64,000 nucleotides of DNA from NCBI RefSeq assembly GCF_000203795.2, contig NW_006281099.1, positions 2,235,774 through 2,299,773 of the forward strand, in the 5' to 3' direction. Position 1 is the first letter of the stretch. Every line of letters starts with the position of its first letter. The DNA is from Batrachochytrium dendrobatidis JAM81 (lineage: Eukaryota; Chytridiomycota; Chytridiomycetes; Rhizophydiales). Positions 37,361 through 50,592 of the stretch are shown piece after piece. Position numbers and translations under genes: made by a program. Below the pieces are notes generated by a model. That model searched no databases, was not told the origin of the DNA, and saw only the letters and a program-made list of their open reading frames with translations.

Positions 37361-40300
37361 TCAAAAATACAATGAAGCAGCAAACACGATATCCCTTCGA
37401 ATAAGCTCAGCAGCTTCCTCCATTTTTTTATAAAGTCCCGCATCACCAAGCAACCGAGCAGCACCAGATACTTCACGACACGTTTCACTGAGTCGCACAA
37501 TACATCGCACAATCGATCCTTCAAGAACATCTGTTAGATCCGTAATGTGCTTGAATGGTAGCCCGCGTGCCCATTCGTAAACAACCTCTACCAATCCAAA
37601 CTTGAGTCCTGCAAGAGCATCATCCTTGCGTACATCTAGTCCACAGCTATGCTGAACTTCTGCTATTTTAATTGCTAGTTCTGTAATTACCTTGACACCC
37701 TGTATTATCATACCATCATACCAAGTAAAAAAATTGTATTATGATGTAGTCCAATCAGCCAGCATCAAAATTATTGCAGATTAATAAAATACTTATTAAG
37801 CTGTAAGCATGGTGCTATTGAATTACCTTTTCAAGCTTAGAAGTTAGTACTGGTTCGCTCTGCGACTTTTCTTGAAATACAAAGCACGACAGCAAAGCAA
37901 CAATTTCTGCTGGCTCATAGTCTGCCAAGAAATTATCCAAAATAAGCTCTGTAAGAATCAGCTCATCTGCTGTATTAATCTGAACACAATTGTAAAAGTA
38001 ATGTCAGTATTTAGCCTTATTCAGTGACTGTAGCATCATATCAGAATATAGCTTAAATAGTAACTACTCAATCCAAATATTTTGGCTTAAATAATATTGA
38101 TCATGTACCTCGCATGCCACACGACCCTTTATCTGAACAATTGAATTGGAGTCGACAAATCCAAGACACTTCAATACATCCACGCGTTGGTGATAGTCTG
38201 GAAGTAGCTGCAAATTTTGATCAGAAATAGAGTGTGCAAGTTCAGATATTTGTATTTGAAGTTGGCGTTCTTTGTGCACAAGTCCATACTAGAAACCACA
38301 AAATAGGTTGAAATAAAAAGTCAGTAAGCATATCACCTTACCGTTAGCACATATTTAAACTGTTGTCAAATAATGTACAAAACATACATGAATTGCAAGA
38401 TCTGGGCACATGGAGCACTGATAATTTGCCAGCTGGCGTAACAGGTTTTGTTTTTCATAAAACCCATTTTGAAAATCAGCTTCTCTTATTTTACTCCAGT
38501 CGTATTCTGGAATAGTTCCCAATGCAAAAATGTCATTGCCAAATTTCTGGAGTTGATTCAGCGTGTTAAGAATTTCAACCGTGTCTTTTTGATCCAACAC
38601 TAGATCTGCATCAAGCTGAATATTTAAAAAAGTTAAAACAACGTTTGTCAGCTTAAAATATCAAGCAAAGCAATGTTGATCGCGCATAGAATATCTTGGT
38701 ACTTACTTTAATGAGTTTAGAAGTAATTACAGCAATAGCAGTATAGGGCAATAATTCAATGCATTCTTTTGCACGTCCTTGAGGCGGAATTGAAACTTTT
38801 GTAACAGGAATAATCCCAGGATCTTATCAATCAATTCCAACAAAAAATAGACTTGTCAATAAATAATACAAAGTCTAGCCAGTTGTCGAGCACCATCGGT
38901 ATTATGTAATGCTCCAATCAAGTAAACATACCTGTTTTTGCAATATCTGTATCACGCATTTCGTCCAGTATTAAAACCCAGTACATTCTGTCTTGCTTGA
39001 CAGATACACTTTGTTTTCCCAAAACTCCATTGTTAATGTCTCTAACTGCATTTTGGGCGTTATGCATAAGTATTGGGTTGGAAGTATTAGAACTAGTGCG
39101 TAATACAACTCCAAGAGCGTTTCGATACATCTATAAAATAGTATTTTGTTGGTTAAGAATAATACAGGTAGTAACTGACACGAATACACAACCCCTTACC
39201 GTGTTGTTGATGATCACAACTCGTCCACAGCTCAAGGATCGTTGTCCAATGGGTGTTTTGATGATTTTTTCGTGGAGCTGATATCCAATAGTCAAAATGC
39301 TGGCGCAGATATCATAAAACGGGTATAAATCAGTAGCACATATTGAACAGTCCAACTTTTGTAAAGATTCAAGTGATTTTGCACTCTAAACAGATTGAGA
39401 TATTAAAATAAGCAAGCAACTAACGATATTAAAGCTAAGGCAGCAGTCAAACCAAAAATTGTAATGCAGTGCTGGCAATTCAACTTGCCTCGTTGTGCAT
39501 TTTTTGCTGACCTGGAAGTGCTTTTTGATTTATATTTTCAGAAAAGGAGCGCTTAATCATATCCTCTACTTTGATTGCCTCCACTCGAAGTAAATTCAGA
39601 ATCATATTATACGTAACTCGGAATTGAGAGGCCAGTTTGGTTGGGGTGCCAAGTATCATCTGGTTTAAAGTGGTTTGCTATTTTTTAAAACATCACATAT
39701 CAATAGCCGAAAGATAATGCCAGCTCTAGTCACTATGATGGCACAAGACAAACCACTCACATCGGGGATATCATTGCTGTTTGCAATAATCACCATACCA
39801 GTATCGTCCAACCCACGACGACCAGCACGTCCAGACATTTGCGTATACTCGCCAGGTAAGAGATTACGAAACCCAACACCATCGTGTTTTCGAATCATTG
39901 AGAATACAACACACTTGGCCGGAGCATTCACACCCATGGCAAAAGTTTCTGTTGCAAATAAAACCTTTACTAGACCTCTTGTGAATAGAATCTCTACCAT
40001 TTCTTTCAAAATAGGAAGAAGCCCACTATGATGAACAGCAATACCGCGGCCAAGAAGCTCTCGCATACGCATCACTTGTGGAAGCTCGCGATCGCTTCCT
40101 TTAAGACATACGAGACTCCTTTCAATAAATACATGGATCTCAGATTTTTCAGAAGAGCCGAGTGTAAGATCAGTATTGCTTAGTGTATTAGCATATTCTT
40201 CGCATTTACGTTTGGAAAATGTGAAAATGATTGCTGGTAGCAATACACGCTTCTTGAGCATGCCGATAAGATGAGTGTACAGGTTTTTGTCCTGAAAAAA

Positions 40301-43169
40301 ATAATGCGATAATCAAGATAGTTCATGTCAGATGTGTTGAAGTTAAACCACATTACATTAGCAGCAACCGATTCAAGCAAGATTTTACCGATGGGCCTCC
40401 GTAAGATTTTCCAGAAGACTGGCTTGGCCGAGCTACTTGTGAAGATTGACCACCACCGCGACCGGCACCCCGGCCACGTCCACTATCTGACTTGACCACT
40501 TCCTTCTTGGGTGGATTTACAGCATCGTATGCTTTCTTGTATCCAGCAGGAATAAATGTTTTGGTCGAATCAACAATCTTATAGCAATCCTTTTCAAAAT
40601 ATAAATAGTGCTCAAGAGGTACAGGACGCTTAAGCGTAGAAATAACATAAATATCTTTTTGTTTTGTGCGACTAAACCAATTTAAAAAAGTGCATTATTC
40701 AAGTCAGTGTAATTGGTAAAAATACACCAAGGACAAGAATTCCAGAATCAATTTACTTACCCAACCCAATCGGCAAACTCCTTGGTATTTGGTACGGTTG
40801 CAGAAAGAAGGATTAAGCTAACATGTGACGGTAGCATAATAATGACTTCTTCCCAAACCACACCTCTCTGATTTGCATAGGATTAAAAGTGATTTACATT
40901 TAAAAATCAACCATTTTTTGAAAATTTAAAATATATACGCTAATAAAACCACTCGATAAAACTAACCTCGGCATCGTTGACATAATGCACTTCGTCAAAA
41001 ATCACAAACTCAACATCGCGTATAAGATCTGCACCTCGATACAACATACTGCGCAAAATCTCTGTAGTCATAATCAAACAAGAAGCTTCTGGTTTGATTT
41101 GGACATCACCAGTCAGAATGCCAACATCATCAAACGTCTCACGAAAATCACGAAACTTTTGGTTTGAAAGTGCCTTGATTGGGGAAGTGTATATTGCTCT
41201 ATAAAGTATTGTTGAAGTTGTAACTGTATCAACTTGAAATCTCTACATTTGTAATATAAGCTAGATAAAAATGCAGTGCATACCTTGTCATGCGTTTTTG
41301 AGCCAATGCAATGGCATACTCAGCCACAACAGTTTTTCCAGCTGAAGTATGTGCAGCGACAAACACAGATTCAGAGTTTTCCAAATGATAAACGGCACGC
41401 TTTTGAAAAATATCCAATTCAAAAGGAAATTGATGAGCAAGTTCAGGAACCAAATCATGAAACTCTGGGAATCCTTGATTGACATCAACAACATGTGCCC
41501 ATTCCTTGTGTATAGGCACTTTGTTTACAACTGATTTAGGCAGGACTGCGTCAGTAGACAGCTAAAACGTGTACAATCAAAATGTAAATTAAAAAAGTCG
41601 ACAGCTTAATTTAAACTTTCGTCTCAACTCGGATCCATTTAATGAAAAAACGCCTAGCGGTGTATCACTTTAAAAATACACCAAAAGCTTCAAGCATGAA
41701 ATTTATACCTTGCTGGGAAGTAATTCGTCAATATCCTTTGCATCAGTGATAAGAGGTGCAATAGAATTATTTGTATCGCTTTGGGAAATCATATCCTGAT
41801 TTGAAAAATTACAAACGTAAGAAATTTAGATTGTCCAAAACTCTGTTCATACCAATATAGATATAAACTTACAGGATCTACGGCACTATCCTGATTTTGC
41901 AGATTCATTTCTTCAAAGAGTTCTGAAAGTAGCTCGTCATCACCAGATAGTAGCTTGGATACATCCAATGACGTAGCAGACTCATCAGATGCTTAAAGAA
42001 ACAATGCATTAGTAATTGACATTTTAAAGCCTAGTATGATGCTAGCACAACCAAACCATAAAAAGTGGTACGCATACCTTGAAATTGAATACCTCGTTCA
42101 AAGCCAGGAGGAGTTGACAAAAGCTCTATTTGAATAAAAGTGTCAATCATGAACGCATGTGCACCATCGTTGTGAAACTACATTACCTCCACTAAAATCC
42201 AATAGTTCGTCTACATCCCATAGTTCTCGACCATTGTGTTGGACAGACTCCAAGTTTACTACTGTTGGCAATCCTCCGGGAACAAATGGCATAGATGTAG
42301 ATTTACCACGCACAAAATCACTATGTGCAGCAGGATCTCGCTGAAGTAATGAAGAATTTTTTGAGTTCAAATCAATATCATCAACCAGAACCTCGGTATA
42401 ATCTGCCATGCTAGCCATTCCTGTGATAAGTGAGCGCGACAATGACAGCGTTGTTCTAAATCGAGTGTGCTCGGATACTTCAAGTAAATTCTCTACTTCT
42501 ATGTTTCGTTCCCAGTATCTAAAATATACAAAGTTAAGCTGACAATTTTAATATCAAATCCATTAAATCCTCATGCCCAACAAGGATCAGTTCTGAACAA
42601 GCAGTCCAAGAAATTGGTGACTACTTTTAAAAGATCAACAAAATACCTTTGACAAGAATCAAGAAGATCATCAGGGATAACAGGCTTAGGTTTGAGGTAG
42701 GCATTTTCCAAGTCTGCACGCAGATTGGGGGCTGTAAATGGACCTAGATTGAGTGGAAGCTATAATTTAAACATGATGTATTTCAAAAGTTAGAATATAA
42801 GCTGTGTGAGCATTTCCAGAAAAGGTTGGAATGGCTGGCTGAACATCACAATATAATTGAAGCGTCAGTTCTGATGGTTGAATTCAACAGTCGTGGTAAA
42901 CAATCACTAATCGGGATCTTAGTCAGCCCAGTAGCCTGAACGCAACCAAGTCAAAACTTGACAGTTGTAAAATAAACTCAATCCATTGCAAGTACATTTG
43001 TAATGATGCCCGACTTGACTGAGCGGTGAATGGAGGTGCGTCCAGCTCTGCCATGTGTGAGCAGATGAAACTGAGATCCATTGTCAGAATCTTGAGTGTT
43101 TTTTGTGGAGACTTTATCATTCTTTTCAAAAGTGAGCTCTTCAAGCAATGCCAAATCAACCGAATGCAT
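37361..43169 (-). CDS. SKI2: SKI2 family DEVH RNA helicase of the SKI complex
   Basis: Superfamily 2 helicase that feeds RNA to the cytoplasmic exosome. I model 19 exons giving 1297 aa (human SKI2 is about 1250): 42996-43169, 42647-42759, 42187-42518, 42078-42125, 41873-41991, 41709-41795, 41284-41561, 40967-41198, 40761-40867, 40389-40671, 39761-40291, 39489-39677, 39200-39385, 38932-39130, 38707-38822, 38388-38615, 38109-38288, 37827-37979, 37361-37699. Motifs: Walker [21 protein letters not shown] (~365), motif Ia [27 protein letters not shown] (~450), [22 protein letters not shown] (~745), and a C-terminus ending [12 protein letters not shown]. An RG-rich insert ([12 protein letters not shown]) lies between the helicase lobes. 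Intron 12 starts GCAAGT (GC-AG). Exon 1 ([14 protein letters not shown]) is the least certain; all later phases agree. Confidence 0.93.
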
Positions 43170-43374
43170 TATAGGTATGGGATTCGAGTAGATTCGGATC
43201 AAAAATGGGAAAGTTGCGTTACAAACGATATATTTCCTGAGGATGCTTTAGAAGTCGGCAAGACGGACTCGACCATGCATTTTAGAAACGACGAAATTGC
43301 TTGTTTTAAAAGAAACTTGATGCGTTTCTTACTACAGATTGGCTTGAATAGAAATTCTTGAAACAATGACATTA

Positions 43375-43617
43375 TAAAATACTAAACTATTGTTTTTGAA
43401 CTGGAATTGTACGATCAGCAAATATTGGAATTGATGTTACTCATCAACTTCATCTTTGTTGTATTCTAAATCAGATACGCTTCAACTCAACAAACCAAAT
43501 ACTTGAGTGTGTGAATGCAATCATACATGCCCATCAAGCCAAGAGCACACAACACTATTTAATGAATTTGTATGGATTGACAGCCGTGTATTTGGTTTTT
43601 TATTTTACGTGAATAAA
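43375..43617. mobile_element. Partial TIR element in the SKI2/WD40 intergenic region
   Basis: The right terminus ttttattttacgtgaataaatc and interior words such as ctaaatcagatacgcttcaa match the family. The left terminus is not recognisable, so the start is approximate. It ends about 70 bp upstream of the WD40 gene start codon. Confidence 0.55.
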
Positions 43618-43685
43618 TCAATTCAAAGCTCATCCAATCACGACAGTGATTGTCACTACTGTTGTCATCACCATCTCGACGTAGG

Positions 43686-46600
43686 ATGGAGGAGCCGACT
43701 TTCAATACTGTTAGAAAGCGTCCTCGTATTACTTCTTTTTATCCTTCTATTGATCAGTTATGTAATCTTCCGCTTGAGCCTGTCAGGACGTCACAGTCAT
43801 GCAATGCGTCTGCTACTTCAGCTACAAATACCAACACTGTGATTGTTATATCCGACAACGACAGCAATTCCAGTGACGATAACGCCGACACTATACTCAC
43901 ATTTCATTCCATGGCGCATGATTCTGCTGTTTCCATTTCTAATTCCCGTTCATTGGCTCAACCATTACGAATAGCAACGACTCAATCCATGTCAGCTCAA
44001 CCTAAACCTCGTACTGCTTTAACTAACACTCGAACGACTCAAACTCCAGCTACTTCCAAAAACAAGTTTTTGAGGAATAATCGTATCAACTCAGATGTGA
44101 TAATATCTAAAACCAAGAATTCAACTGGTGCACTTGCAACTACTACGAATTTGGTCATCAACATTTTGTCGGACGATGAAGGTGTTTTAGAAACTGTAAA
44201 CTCGACTGCAAAGCAATTGTCTGCTCCAACTATATCTGATTCTTCTCAGTCCTGGTCTAAATCAAAGCATGCTCGTTCTAGACTGGCTGATTCTGCTGAG
44301 CAGAATCTTTTATTTCACCATTCGCTCAATAATAGCCCATATACCTCTTCAGATACATCACAACCTGCGAATCTATGGGATGCAAGCATCTCGTCTTATT
44401 CCGACCAGTCTTTATCTTCTGCCTCTCAATCAACTACTCCTCCGGAAACGATTGATCTAACGTTGGATGATACGATTGAAGAAATCCTACAAAGAGCTGT
44501 CCAGGCAGCTGGACAGACACAGGCTCAGCTGTCTTCTGCTTCATCCCAACTTTTCAAAGCTCCTCAATCTATCCTATGGTCAACTAAAACAGAAGTTGCT
44601 GCTGATACTTCCAAATCTAGTAGTCTCGTTGTAGAACCAACTTATTCTCCTCCAGTTTGCACTCCTGCAAAGTCAAGTTTTAAACTATTCAAGTTTACAG
44701 ATTCGTCCTTGTCAGAAAACTCATTTGCCAAATCAAACCCTGCTTTTGAACCACCTTATAATGGACATCGTCAGACACCCGCTGACATTCAGATCAGCAC
44801 ATCCCATGATAACCCAAACCTTGACAACTCACATTCAAATCAATCCTTGGTTGCTTCTTTAGATACCACATCTCCTATTACTACTGGTGCTCTGCATTCT
44901 TCAACTACTGTTATTAATACGTCCATCTCTATGCTAAACGAAAAGGCTAGTAAATTTTTCCTCGATCTTGAATGCCAGCTATCATCTGCTAGATCTGACG
45001 ATGTATGCATACAAGCATTTGATGACCAATTGGAACCAATTCAGCAAAATGCTTCGACCAATTTTACACATCAGATCGATTCACCTCAAGAACAATCGCT
45101 AAAACATGATACCTTGAGTTTGAATACCAAATCCGCTCTCCATAGCATCAACGGAATGTTGAATCCCGACCTCACCACACTTTCTGATTCTTCAAAAGCT
45201 CACACCAATCAAACTCGACGCCGTGCTTGTTTGATTGATCCCAAGATCTCGGCATCCCATGGATTTTCTTGTGTTGTACCTGAACTTTACGCAAACAGCA
45301 ATTCTACTATTGACAAATCTATTTTTTGTTCTCAATCTTTGGCACAAATTGAATCGTGTCGTGTATTTACAGAATCTGTTCAATCTATAAATGTTTCTAC
45401 CCATTTTGAATTGGGTGATAGCCAGAAGATACATTGTGGTGCATTATATACCTCTTCTAAACACCCTTATGTAGGTTGATGGTGTATAACTAATTTTTTT
45501 ATTTTCTATACATAACTTCAACCACTGACTATCTATACTTTTCAAATTCAATTGATTATCGAAATGATATGATGAATAGACTACATCACTGATTTATCCA
45601 CTTGGTGCAGCATTTAGATACCACTCTCGCAAATCCAAACCAGAGGATCAAGCCGCTGTATTAAAATCCTATGCTCGCGTGTTTTTGCAAATTTGGTGGC
45701 CCAATGCTAGCATTTATGCAGAGCTTTTTTATGGATGTGGCATCAGCGAAAGGGATGCTTCAATTCCTGCCATGTTAATAGAAAAAAGAGGCCGCGATAT
45801 TCGACCTATTATGCCAAAGCGAAGTATCTCAGCACTAATAGAGTCACAAAGCAAAGTTGGTGAGTTGACGAGTCAAAAAGAAATTGCTTTGGTTCTAAGG
45901 AAGCGTTTATCGAACTTGTGGAAGCCAATCATGTCTTACAAACATGGAAGTGGAAGCATTACCAACATGCAATTTTCATCTACTTTGGGGATTCTTGCTT
46001 CAACACATTTGGTTCATACTGATCAATACAACAAGTCTGGAAATTTTTTGTGCTGCGATGTCAATTTGAAGGGGTGGGCAAACGGATACCAAAGTAAGAT
46101 TATCTTTTATTTTTGGCAATAGACTGATTAGAATTATAGCACAACTGTGATGATTTTTACCGTTGATGACGATTCAACTGCTGATACCTTTTATTTAGAA
46201 ATTGTTCGTCAAATGACCGACTCTCGTTATCGTGTAGATGGGTTTTCTCATGTCACTTCTTATGGCAAACGTGGGGAAATACGAAGTGCAACTTGCTCAA
46301 AAGTTATTATACATAATAATCTGGCTTTTACTTCATCGGTAGAAACGAATGAGATTAAAATCTGGTATCTTTCTTTACCAAAAAAAACTCCTAATTTAAA
46401 CATGCCTCGACGCAGCTCGGCGTATGTTCTTCTCCCAAATCGATTTTCTATAGATAAACCATATACTCTTGAGTGCGAATCAGGTATATTTTATTTTGAC
46501 TATACCAAACATTATTATGCTGAATCTATCTGACGATTTGATTGAATGGCTATACTGAAAAGACACCATGTGATAGCTCAAAGCAACTGCCAAACACTTG

Positions 46601-48399
46601 AAAAGTCACTATGCTAACACTTGCTTTATATACGTGGTCCATACTACTAATATGCGGAATTTTAAATGTTTGAATTCATTACAGGTTTTTCAAATATTTC
46701 CAGTGCTACCAAAGTTTCCGAGTTTGATTTCGATGTAGCATCAAACACTTTGGCGGCTGGCTCGTTGGATGGTACAGTGTATGTATGGAAGTCTCCCGCG
46801 TCTGTTGTATCAAGAGAGCACTTTATGTTGCGAGATATGCAAGAAATACAGTGAGTCTTGTTTGTATATGCAATGATATTATAGCTGCAACAAAAATATA
46901 AATGAGTATTAATTGAAACCGTGCATGTTTATTTATTTATTTTAGTGACCAAAAGTTTAGACCTGTGCTGACTGTCAAATTTGGATCAGGGATAACTCAG
47001 GGGCAGCTATTTGCCGGATACGAACAACCATTTAAACAGAATGATCAGCCTGGACTGGTAAACACATGTTGTGGCCCTGTTTGTGTATATATTATTTTCC
47101 AGACTTTAACAATCTATTTATTTGGATGAATATTGGCTGCTGTTTAATCAAGTGTCATTTGTGGGATATGACCTCTAATAGAACTCCATTAAGAACCTTT
47201 ACTGTAGAAAAAAACTCTACGTCAAGTATTGCATGGTGCAGCGATCGTAAGTTTTTTGTTGGAATAATCGATATTATTTTGATACTGTTTGAGAATCTAA
47301 CACGATATGAATGCTTTTAACTCTATGATTTCAAATTTATTAGGCAATATGTTGGCATTAGGTGTTGATGGATCCAGTGTATTAAACAACGACAGTTACG
47401 GTGATGGCGATAGAAAAGTAAGATTTTTTGATGTACGACAGCCACATATGATTGGAGCCACTGGTATTCGAGTCGTTGGTCACGAAGAACTCTTGTTTAG
47501 GTATATGTACACTACTGTTATCCTTACTATTTTAAATTGTATGCTGACATACCGGTTTGCTATCAACTTGCTATTTTGATTTTTAAACTTGAAAGCCCTT
47601 GCGGAACCTATTTAGCAATATCTGGACGAAGTAAACCAATGCTTCGTGCTGGTACTAGAAATTATGCATTATTTTCAATTGTAGACGTCCTTGATGTTAG
47701 AAATCTACGTCGGCCTTTAGCTAAACTGGACCATGATGGTAAAAATATGCTAAGCAGCTTAACTAGAATCAACGCTTTTCAATGTACTTTGGACACTATC
47801 TTTATTAACTAGAAATATTTAATGTGAAAATCAATAGTGGCAGTTGAATATGCACATGTCAGGTCCAAGCAAATTAAAAATGTTTATTCCACCCATATAT
47901 GGACCCAATCAGGTTTGCTCATTACTGGCGGATCGGACTTTGCGGTATGTCTTGCATTTTTTAAACAAGAGTTCTACTAGTCCAACTTTATTCATGTTTG
48001 CTCACTACATTGTTGAATATGAATTTAGTCGCGATTGTGGGATGTTAAGCGCAGCGATTGCCGACTACGGACAATCGACTATCATGACGGAACTGTTGTG
48101 CACTTTGCATTATCACAAGGTACTTATTATAGGTTGATGATCTGTGTTGCTGTTGAAAAAGCTGCTGGGTTTTATGGAGTCTAAATTTAACTTGATAACC
48201 CATTTTTTTCTAACACACTTGTCTATTTTTTATATTTTAAACTATGGTTTTTTCAGATGACGATATGCTGGCTGTTGGAACAGACACGTCACAAATAACT
48301 ATATACTCAATGAAAGGACCAGAAAAATATATCCAAAAGCTGCAAACTGCATATAATCACGGTAGAGAGGCTGTTGGCATTACGTATCCTGCATTATAA
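43686..48399 (+). CDS. WD40-repeat protein with SUMO-interacting-motif-like N-terminus
   Basis: Multi-exon gene. Exon 1 (43686-45474) encodes ~596 mostly disordered, Ser/Thr-rich residues. Exon 2 (from 45611 to about 46093) begins AFRYHSRKSKPED. Later exons, around 46133-46483, 46685-46850, 46946-47058, 47151-47247, 47344-47501, 47595-47632, 47687-47740, 47833-47945, 48000-48085 and 48257-48399, encode beta-propeller blades: LAAGSLDGTVYVWKSPASVV, CHLWDMTSNRTPLRTF, LALGVDGSSV...VRFFDVRQPH, LLITGGSDFA and LAVGTDTSQITIYSMKG. In exon 1, three hydrophobic-acidic motifs (VIVISDNDSNSSDD, LVINILSDDEG, TIDLTLDDTIEE) look like SUMO-interacting motifs. I cannot name an orthologue. The join between the second and third exons, and the one near 47950, do not resolve cleanly, so either the sequence has an indel or the model is incomplete there. 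Confidence 0.62.
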
Positions 48400-49011
48400 A
48401 TCCGTCATATTTGCATATGAGCAAAACAGTGGAGTTTCATATTGAAATGTATCGTTGATGTTGATCAGAATTCAAAGTAAAGTCATATTCGTGCAAAATG
48501 GAACACTTGTATCCATCTTGCAGCGACTTTATTTTGTTTTGGAATAAACAACAATCGAGTATTCGCTACGCTTTTCTATTACAAACGGATTGCTTATTCA
48601 GTAGACATTCTCGATTCTTTTGTTTTGTGGAATTGCTCAACAATCAATTCTGTTATACTAAAATGGTTGTTTTAGTTGTAAAAATAGTCAATATAGATCT
48701 GTGAGTAGTATATATAGAGTACCGGATAATACCAGTTTTTTGGCGAGACTTGCTGTTAAAATCAAATTTGGTTTATTCTTTCTACCAAAATGTGTGGTAA
48801 ATTCATCCAAAAAAACCGAATGTATGTTCTATTAAACAAGAATTTTAATACAGTTTAAGATCTGGCCATAATTGTAATTGCCTACAAATCGGCTCTTTTG
48901 TGTGCCATATCTATATTGATTACAAAGTAATTATTGAAAACTGAACGAAATATACTGACTAGACTATATTTTCTTTTCCTTGTCAGATGAACCAGATCCA
49001 GACCTCGAGTT

Positions 49012-49631
49012 TCAAGACAAATCACTTTCATCTTTCACTTCCAACTTGCTTTCATCAATATACAACTGTGCCTTGACACCGATTGTTTTGAAAAAAGAAA
49101 TTGTTGTTTGGTTGTAGTCATCGTGAGGAATAATGATAATATCTTTTCCGGAGCTTGTTTGTCGTAATTTTGCATCGTGAATTCTGATGTCTGTTTTTTG
49201 GTTCCATTCTTGCAGTTGCTTCCACTCATCTGCATCAAACAGATCAGGCAGACGAACTGGAAGAATAGGAGCTCGAGTAGAAACTTGAGTAAATTCAGAT
49301 TCATCTGTTCTTTCAGCGTATGATTGTCGGCGATATATAAAATCCCAAGCGTTCGTTTGGTAAGCAAACAGCACATCCCCGAAAGTTGGATAATTACTGT
49401 CGTTATCTTGTCCCCATTTGAACTGGTAAAAGAGAGAAAGCTTTTTAGCAATGGCATCCAAATACTTTCTGCAGGAAGCTTCAACATCTAGTCCCTTGTA
49501 AATGAGCTGTTTTTTGGAACTGCTGATAGGGGTTTTTATGGGTAGTTCCTTCACAGTCACCACCAAAGGACTCCAAAGGATTTCTTTCAAATCTGTAACA
49601 AGAGTCTCTGGGTCAATTTCAGTGATTCCAT
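49012..49631 (-). CDS. Crinkler (CRN)-like protein, left copy, 5' part lost in the assembly gap
   Basis: The open frame runs without interruption from the gap edge to the stop at 49012 (about 206 residues visible). The visible part contains KEILWSPLVVTVKELP, a conserved GLDVEASCRKYLDAI segment, then a Trp- and Asp-rich region ending in IPHDDYNQTTISFFK. The missing N-terminus is expected in the gap, because the right copy continues with a ubiquitin-like CRN start. CRN proteins are modular secreted or nuclear effectors in oomycetes, and CRN-like genes are known in chytrids. Whether this one is secreted cannot be judged. The homopolymer at 49442-49446 has five T, which keeps this copy in frame. 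Confidence 0.62.
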
Positions 49632-49731
49632 NNNNNNNNNNNNNNNNNNNNNNNNNNNNNNNNNNNNNNNNNNNNNNNNNNNNNNNNNNNNNNNNNNNNN
49701 NNNNNNNNNNNNNNNNNNNNNNNNNNNNNNN
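49632..49731. other. Assembly gap (100 N)
   Basis: Exactly 100 N, the usual placeholder for a gap of unknown length. It falls at the centre of the inverted repeat, where assemblers often fail, and removes the 5' part of the left CRN-like gene. Confidence 0.99.
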
Positions 49732-49813
49732 TAAAAGGAATGGTTAGTCTCTTTAAAGCGAATAATATATTCCTTCCATTTTCTTCTTTTTTTTAATAGT
49801 TTTTTCTTCAAAC

Positions 49814-50592
49814 ATGACACTTCATTTTATTCAACTCGTACTGGGAAATGAGAAATACAAACAGAAAGTCTACTGAAGGATGTGCTGATGTTGATGACTT
49901 CAGAGCTGCTATCAAGAACAAGTTTCCTCATTTACTCAATGGTTACAACGCTGTACAACTCTCTTCCAACCTGATGGAATCACTGAAATTGACCCAGAGA
50001 CTCTTGTTACAGATTTGAAAGAAATCCTTTGGAGTCCTTTGGTGGTGACTGTGAAGGAACTACCCATAAAAACCCCTATCAGCAGTTCCAAAAAACAGCT
50101 CATTTACAAGGGACTAGATGTTGAAGCTTCCTGCAGAAAGTATTTGGATGCCATTGCTAAAAGCTTTCTCTCTTTTACCAGTTCAAATGGGGACAAGATA
50201 ACGACAGTAATTATCCAACTTTCGGGGATGTGCTGTTTGCTTACCAAACGAACGCTTGGGATTTTATATATCGCCGACAATCATACGCTGAAAGAACAGA
50301 TGAATCTGAATTTACTCAAGTTTCTACTCGAGCTCCTATTCTTCCAGTTCGTCTGCCTGATCTGTTTGATGCAGATGAGTGGAAGCAACTGCAAGAATGG
50401 AACCAAAAAACAGACATCAGAATTCACGATGCAAAATTACGACAAACAAGCTCCGGAAAAGATATTATCATTATTCCTCACGATGACTACAACCAAACAA
50501 CAATTTCTTTTTTCAAAACAATCGGTGTCAAGGCACAGTTGTATATTGATGAAAGCAAGTTGGAAGTGGAAGATGAAAGTGATTTGTTTTGA
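49814..50592 (+). pseudogene. Crinkler (CRN)-like gene, right copy, with frame breaks
   Basis: It begins with ATG at 49814 (MTLHFIQLVLGN), which resembles the first strand of the ubiquitin-like CRN N-terminal domain, followed in another frame by CADVDDFRAAIKNKFPHLLN. The coding potential switches frame at three places: near 49865-49876 (a stop follows KVY), near 49957-49965, and at the A-run 50159-50162, which has four A where the left copy has five. The C-terminal part is again open to 50592 and matches the left copy with few substitutions. It is either a decaying duplicate or a functional gene with indel sequencing errors. The sequence alone does not decide; the carrier gene 1.5 kb away has a similar homopolymer indel. 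Confidence 0.6.

Noticed and set aside
48498..48704. 68-codon frame present in both arms of the inverted repeat (also 50900-51106)
   Set aside because: It lies in the subterminal part of the TIR unit. It is duplicated with the arms and shows no protein signature.
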